A stretch of 64,000 nt of DNA from Streptomyces sp. DvalAA-43 (GTDB lineage Bacteria > Actinomycetota > Actinomycetes > Streptomycetales > Streptomycetaceae), in assembly GCF_900091725.1 (NCBI RefSeq), contig NZ_FMBW01000040.1, positions 310,001-374,000 of the forward strand, in the 5' to 3' direction. The position numbers and the translations under genes are program-made. Under the pieces are notes generated by a model, which saw nothing but the letters and a program-made list of their open reading frames with translations, made no database searches and was not told the DNA's origin. This document shows positions 60,751 to 64,000 of this stretch, in pieces. The first letter of the stretch is position 1, and each line of letters starts with the position of its first letter.

Positions 60751-62997
60751 TCAGATCTCTTTTCGCATCCGATCCAGCAGCCGCTTTCCACTGACGGTGA
60801 GCTCGGCGGCACCCTCCAGTGTGTCGAGGGCCTGTGGTACGCCCTCCAGACAGCGCGGCTCGAATGCGCCCAACGCCATCCGCTCATAGGTGTCGGCCAG
60901 CAACCGGGAAAACGGAACTGGTTCTTCCTGCCAGGGAATTCGATGTTCCCAGGAGCCGTCCGCCGCGTAAAGATCCGTGACGTCGACAAGCGCCCGCAAT
61001 TCGGCCCGCCGGAAACCCCGCAGCAGCGCGAACGCCAACTCCTCGGCACCGCCGTCCACGGCGATGCCGAGCGCGCCGTGGCCGTGCCGCCCGACGGACG
61101 GCTCCGCCGGCGCCAGACCGCTCAGCGGCGTCAGGGTGGTGAGGCGGCCCGCCATCTCCACGGCTCGCTCGGGCGCCCTCGCCTCGATCAGCACCCACGC
61201 CTCGCCGAGCCTGAACACCAGGTCCGCGGCGGCCCGGTCGTCGAGCCCGGCCACGGCCGGCGCGGCGAAGCAGTCGCGGTACGGGTCGAGGTCGTCGAGC
61301 GCCAGGCCGAACACCGGGCCGGGCGCGCCGCCCGGCATCGCGAACCGGCGCACCGGCCGCCACCCGGGCGCGGCCGTCCGCGGCCGTACGATCCTCCGCT
61401 CGGCCGGGTCGCCCTCGTCCCGCCGGACCAGGAAGCCGTCCTCCACGGCGCGCACCCGTGCCGTGCCGTGCTCCCCCGGTGCCCCGATCCGCAACTCGCC
61501 GAGGCCCGGCAGCACCAGCCTGCCGTCCGTGTAGGCGACGCCCACGGACAGATCCAGCCCGCCCCGTACGACGGCGGACGCGAGGTACCCCGGCAGCAGC
61601 CCCGCGGCCTCCACCGTCCCCGGCTCCTCGTGGAGCTGCTCCAGGGCGTGGAGCAGCCAGGTGCGGGTGTACGGGTGGGCCAGCACCTCGTCCAGGCCGC
61701 GGGCGCCCTCCTCGGACGCCTCGACGGCGGCGGCCAGCTCCCATGCCTCCGCCCACCGCTCCCCGCCGCGCCCTTCGAGGTCGGCGTTCAGCCGGGCCAG
61801 CAGCATCCGGGTGAGGTCGCGCTGGGAGGCGGCCAGTTCGTCCGGCTCGGTCACCTCGGGCGCGGCCAGGGACGCCGCCGTGCGCGCCTCGATGCCACGC
61901 ACCATGGCGGCCAGGTCGGCGCAGTACACGGACGGGTTGTCGAAGGCCCCGGACGGCCCGGTGGAGCGGTACCGGTGGGTGTAGAGGCCGCCGCCACACG
62001 AGCGCACGACGGGGCAGCGGCGGCAGGTCTCGCTGACGCCTGCCAGCCCGAGCTGACGGGCCCGTACCCCCGGATGGGCCGCGACCTCGTCGAAGGTGTG
62101 GGTGAAGACGTCGAACCCGGTGGCCGCCGCACCCTCGTAGGCGCTCTTCAGCGAGTCGACCTGCTCCAGCTGGCCGTCGGTCTCGACGACGACGAGGTCG
62201 GTCGGGGCGAGCCCCAGGGACTCGGTGAGGCTGGGGCCGCCGCTCAGCGTGGACTGCACCGAGGAGAAGAGCCGCACCGGCACCGGGCGCCCCTGCTCCT
62301 GCCAGCGGTCGAAGACCGCGAGGAGCCAGTCGGCGTAGGCGGTGGGCGACCCGTCCGGGCGGGGCGGCGGATCGTCCCAGGTGGCGTGCGGCAGCAGGAA
62401 GTCGATGAGCGGCGGGTCGAGCTCGGTGAGCGCGTCGAGGACCGCGCGCGGGTCGTTCTCGATGTCGATGGTGCACAGGAGCCCGAGATCGAGGTGGCGG
62501 TAACGCTCCTGCCGGAGCAGTTCCACGGCCTTGAGGACCAGGGGGTGGCTGCTGCGCCCGTCGGCGTAGCGGCGGTGCCGGTCGTTGGCGGCCCGGTCGC
62601 CGTCGAGGGAGATGCCGACCCTGACGCCGAACTCGTCGAAGAGGTCGAGATACCGGGGACTGAGCTGGAGTCCATTGGTGTGGATACGGAGATCGAGCTC
62701 CGCGACGCCGTCGAAGGCGGAGGTCAGCACTTCGCAGACGCGCCGCAATCGGGCGGGCCCCGCCAGTAGAGGCTCCCCTCCGTGCAGGATCACTGACACG
62801 GAGGGCAGTGCATGTGCCTTGGCATGCTCGGCCAAACGCTGAGCAGTCCGGAAAATGACATCATCAGAGATTGTCCTGGGACGGGTACGCCAGCTCTGAT
62901 CTGCATGTTCGTAGACATAGCAGTGGTCACAGGCAAGATCACACCTGCTGTGAACCTTGAGAACGACTTCGCGGAAAGGGACCAGGGGTCCTGTCAT
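60751..62997 (-). CDS. fxsB: FxsB: radical SAM/SPASM cyclophane-forming maturase with degenerate HEXXH-type extension
   Basis: 748 residues. Residues 1-340: radical SAM domain with the CxxxCxxC cluster at C19, C23 and C26, then a SPASM segment with CRRCPVVRSCGGG near 322-335. It should join the Phe ring to a nearby residue in the FxSxx C-terminus of FxsA (family knowledge). Residues 400-748 resemble HEXXH-type peptide hydroxylases, but the expected HEFxH reads LRGFRR near residue 650, so the metal site is lost; this is the inactivated-hydroxylase form. The extension may serve for binding. It lies 67 bases after fxsA in the same operon. Confidence 0.93.
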   Translation of the reverse strand: MTGPLVPFREVVLKVHSRCDLACDHCYVYEHADQSWRTRPRTISDDVIFRTAQRLAEHAKAHALPSVSVILHGGEPLLAGPARLRRVCEVLTSAFDGVAELDLRIHTNGLQLSPRYLDLFDEFGVRVGISLDGDRAANDRHRRYADGRSSHPLVLKAVELLRQERYRHLDLGLLCTIDIENDPRAVLDALTELDPPLIDFLLPHATWDDPPPRPDGSPTAYADWLLAVFDRWQEQGRPVPVRLFSSVQSTLSGGPSLTESLGLAPTDLVVVETDGQLEQVDSLKSAYEGAAATGFDVFTHTFDEVAAHPGVRARQLGLAGVSETCRRCPVVRSCGGGLYTHRYRSTGPSGAFDNPSVYCADLAAMVRGIEARTAASLAAPEVTEPDELAASQRDLTRMLLARLNADLEGRGGERWAEAWELAAAVEASEEGARGLDEVLAHPYTRTWLLHALEQLHEEPGTVEAAGLLPGYLASAVVRGGLDLSVGVAYTDGRLVLPGLGELRIGAPGEHGTARVRAVEDGFLVRRDEGDPAERRIVRPRTAAPGWRPVRRFAMPGGAPGPVFGLALDDLDPYRDCFAAPAVAGLDDRAAADLVFRLGEAWVLIEARAPERAVEMAGRLTTLTPLSGLAPAEPSVGRHGHGALGIAVDGGAEELAFALLRGFRRAELRALVDVTDLYAADGSWEHRIPWQEEPVPFSRLLADTYERMALGAFEPRCLEGVPQALDTLEGAAELTVSGKRLLDRMRKEI

Positions 62998-63064
62998 TCC
63001 ACCAGTCTAGCCAGCCCGAAGGGGTGCTCGGAGCTTCGGTTCGAGAGGGTTTCGGCGCGTTGTT

Positions 63065-63232
63065 TCAGAGCGCCGAGTTGAAGGTCGATGCCTGGGTGCG
63101 GCGACCGGCCGATGCGGCATGCACGCGGCCGAGCCTCCGGGCGGCAGCGGCACCGCGGACGTCGATCTCGGCGAGCGGCACACGGTTCTTCTTCGCAACG
63201 GCGAAGGAGGGAGAGGATTCAGAGGTGTTCAC
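63065..63232 (-). CDS. fxsA: FxsA: FxSxx-COOH precursor peptide
   Basis: 55 residues from GTG 63232, a gene too short for usual callers. It begins MNTSESSPSFAVAKKN, continues RVPLAEIDVRGAAAARRLGRV, and ends in the motif F51-N52-S53-A54-L55 followed directly by TGA. A free C-terminal FxSxx is the defining mark of the family. The preceding AAGGAC at a proper distance is a weak ribosome site. It is the first gene of the fxsA-fxsB-fxsC-fxsT operon. The core is likely FNSAL, with a crosslink between Phe51 and Ser53 or Asn52 (inference). Confidence 0.87.
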   Translation of the reverse strand: MNTSESSPSFAVAKKNRVPLAEIDVRGAAAARRLGRVHAASAGRRTQASTFNSAL

Positions 63233-63322
63233 GGCCGTCCTTGAGGGGATTTGTTCCGATGGAATGGTTCCGGACAGGAATGCAGCAACGGTATCTGCAC
63301 CATTGCAGTGTCCGGCGGCACG

Positions 63323-63350
63323 ACTTTACTCTCATGGCCTCGGTTGGCAA
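63323..63350 (-). promoter_or_regulatory. Candidate promoter for the fxs operon
   Basis: Read on the minus strand, TTGCCA (63345-63350) and TAAAGT (63323-63328) are 16 bases apart, giving a fair sigma-70-like promoter about 90 bases before the fxsA start. No dyad operator is obvious. Confidence 0.35.
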
Positions 63351-63458
63351 CTGAGGCCGGGCACTTGGAACAAGAGCGTCACACAGGGCCGCCCCGAATC
63401 GAACGGAACTATCGATTCCGCCATTGAGGTGACGACATAACCGCAGACGGGAGTGAAC

Positions 63459-64000
63459 ATGACGGCGCTTCCCGGGCCGCTCCAGAGCATGGTCTTCAGG
63501 AACGCCGACCTTCCGGCGCTCTTCCACCACACGGACGGGATCGCCGTCGCACGGCAGCGGGAGGCCGTGAACACCACCCGCGTTCAGCTGATCCTCCTGG
63601 TCACAGGGGCCGTACCGGCCGCGCTCCCCTGGCATGCCGAGGTGGCTGACACGTTTCAACTCACCGATGCAGTCGGCGCGTTGGCCTACCTGGGTGTCCT
63701 GATCACGACGTACCTCTCGGCCCGGCGCAAAGCAAAGTCGCATTGGCAACTCAACCGCTCGGCGGCAGAGTTCATCAAGTCGATGTGCTGGCGTTACTCG
63801 GTGCACGGATCGCCGTTCGACAGCAGCACCCCGCACCCGGAGGCGGTGTTCGCCAATCGGCTCGAAGAGGGCCTTCAGGAGCTCCGCAAAGTGGGGTGGG
63901 CCGACCCTCGCGACCTGACGGCGGATTCGGGCGGGCTCATCACCGCCTCGATGCGCGAGTTGCGGGAGAAGGCGTTCACCGTACGCAAGGAGACCTATGT
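63459..64000 (+). CDS. DUF4231/SLATT-like two-helix membrane protein, truncated by window edge
   Basis: At least 180 residues, running off the right edge. Two hydrophobic helices (VQLILLVTGAVPAALPW and AVGALAYLGVLITTYLSAR) are followed by a cytoplasmic helical region containing WQLNRSAAEFIKS and CWRYSV, the layout of DUF4231 and SLATT proteins, which in other systems act as pore-forming effectors beside NTPase sensors. ATG 63459 is preceded by GGGAG. It is divergent from fxsA across 226 bases, so association with the FxSxx system is plausible. Confidence 0.7.
   Translation, partial: MTALPGPLQSMVFRNADLPALFHHTDGIAVARQREAVNTTRVQLILLVTGAVPAALPWHAEVADTFQLTDAVGALAYLGVLITTYLSARRKAKSHWQLNRSAAEFIKSMCWRYSVHGSPFDSSTPHPEAVFANRLEEGLQELRKVGWADPRDLTADSGGLITASMRELREKAFTVRKETY

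Noticed and set aside
63007..63198. 63-codon minus-strand frame overlapping fxsA
   Set aside because: Arg/Pro-rich out-of-frame product; the frame ending FNSAL matches the FxSxx family.
1..64000. tRNA, rRNA, CRISPR arrays, insertion sequences, integrase or attachment sites
   Set aside because: No recognisable structure or coding sequence for any of these; the intergenic spaces are mostly below 250 bases and explained by promoters or hairpins.

Overview
The window looks like chromosomal DNA from a Streptomyces or close relative. It is uniformly high in GC, many starts are GTG, short ATGA or GTGA overlaps join operon genes, TetR and GntR regulators are numerous, and proteins such as SoxR, DnaE2, homogentisate dioxygenase and the FxSxx-COOH peptide proteins have actinobacterial form. 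I saw no rRNA, tRNA, insertion sequence, integrase or CRISPR array. Family assignments come from motifs and architecture read by eye, not from a search.

Layout. 1-2266: acyl-CoA synthetase (cut by the window edge) and SDR pair. 2484-7508: a NamZ-like DUF1343 protein, a penicillin acylase-family hydrolase and a zinc-ribbon protein. 7619-17039: lipid and aldehyde metabolism with SoxR, a MaoC hydratase, two TetR regulators, an acyl-CoA dehydrogenase, PPK2, a zinc alcohol dehydrogenase and an aldehyde dehydrogenase. Two repeated operator motifs tie these genes into at least two regulons. 17125-24953: an ABC exporter, an MFS exporter, a citrate-type transporter and a molybdopterin oxidoreductase with a TetR gene. 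25037-29258: three translationally coupled genes (beta-helix/membrane protein, cupredoxin-like lipoprotein, polytopic membrane protein) whose role is unknown. 29448-36188: hmgA, a GntR regulator, an orphan protein resembling a type ISP specificity domain, and a TetR/ABC-exporter module with clear palindromic operators. 36434-45163: a small basic protein, a GDSL lipase, an AAA ATPase, GntR regulators, a GNAT/DUF402 pair, gene remnants, a methyltransferase-NUDIX-VOC triple fusion and a secreted lipase. 45347-49824: a DnaE2/ImuB-like mutasome pair behind a near-consensus LexA box. 50017-55210: a DUF3533-like membrane protein, a broken VWA/metallopeptidase gene, a LysR regulator, a lipoprotein and an alpha/beta hydrolase.

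The most distinctive system is at 55265-63232 on the minus strand. It is a complete FxSxx-COOH RiPP cluster: a 55-residue precursor ending FNSAL (fxsA), a radical SAM/SPASM maturase with a degenerate HEXXH-type extension (fxsB), a TIR protein (fxsC), and a very large ParA-like/TIR/NB-ARC/TPR protein (fxsT). A two-helix DUF4231/SLATT-like gene diverges from it. The family has been named before, but its product and the purpose of joining a peptide-modifying enzyme to immune-type TIR/STAND proteins are not settled.

Other points of interest are eight gene ends where a short segment at or around the stop codon is tandemly repeated, three decayed genes (GH3 glucosidase, transporter tail, DUF2201/VWA protein), and several probably leaderless regulator and transporter genes.
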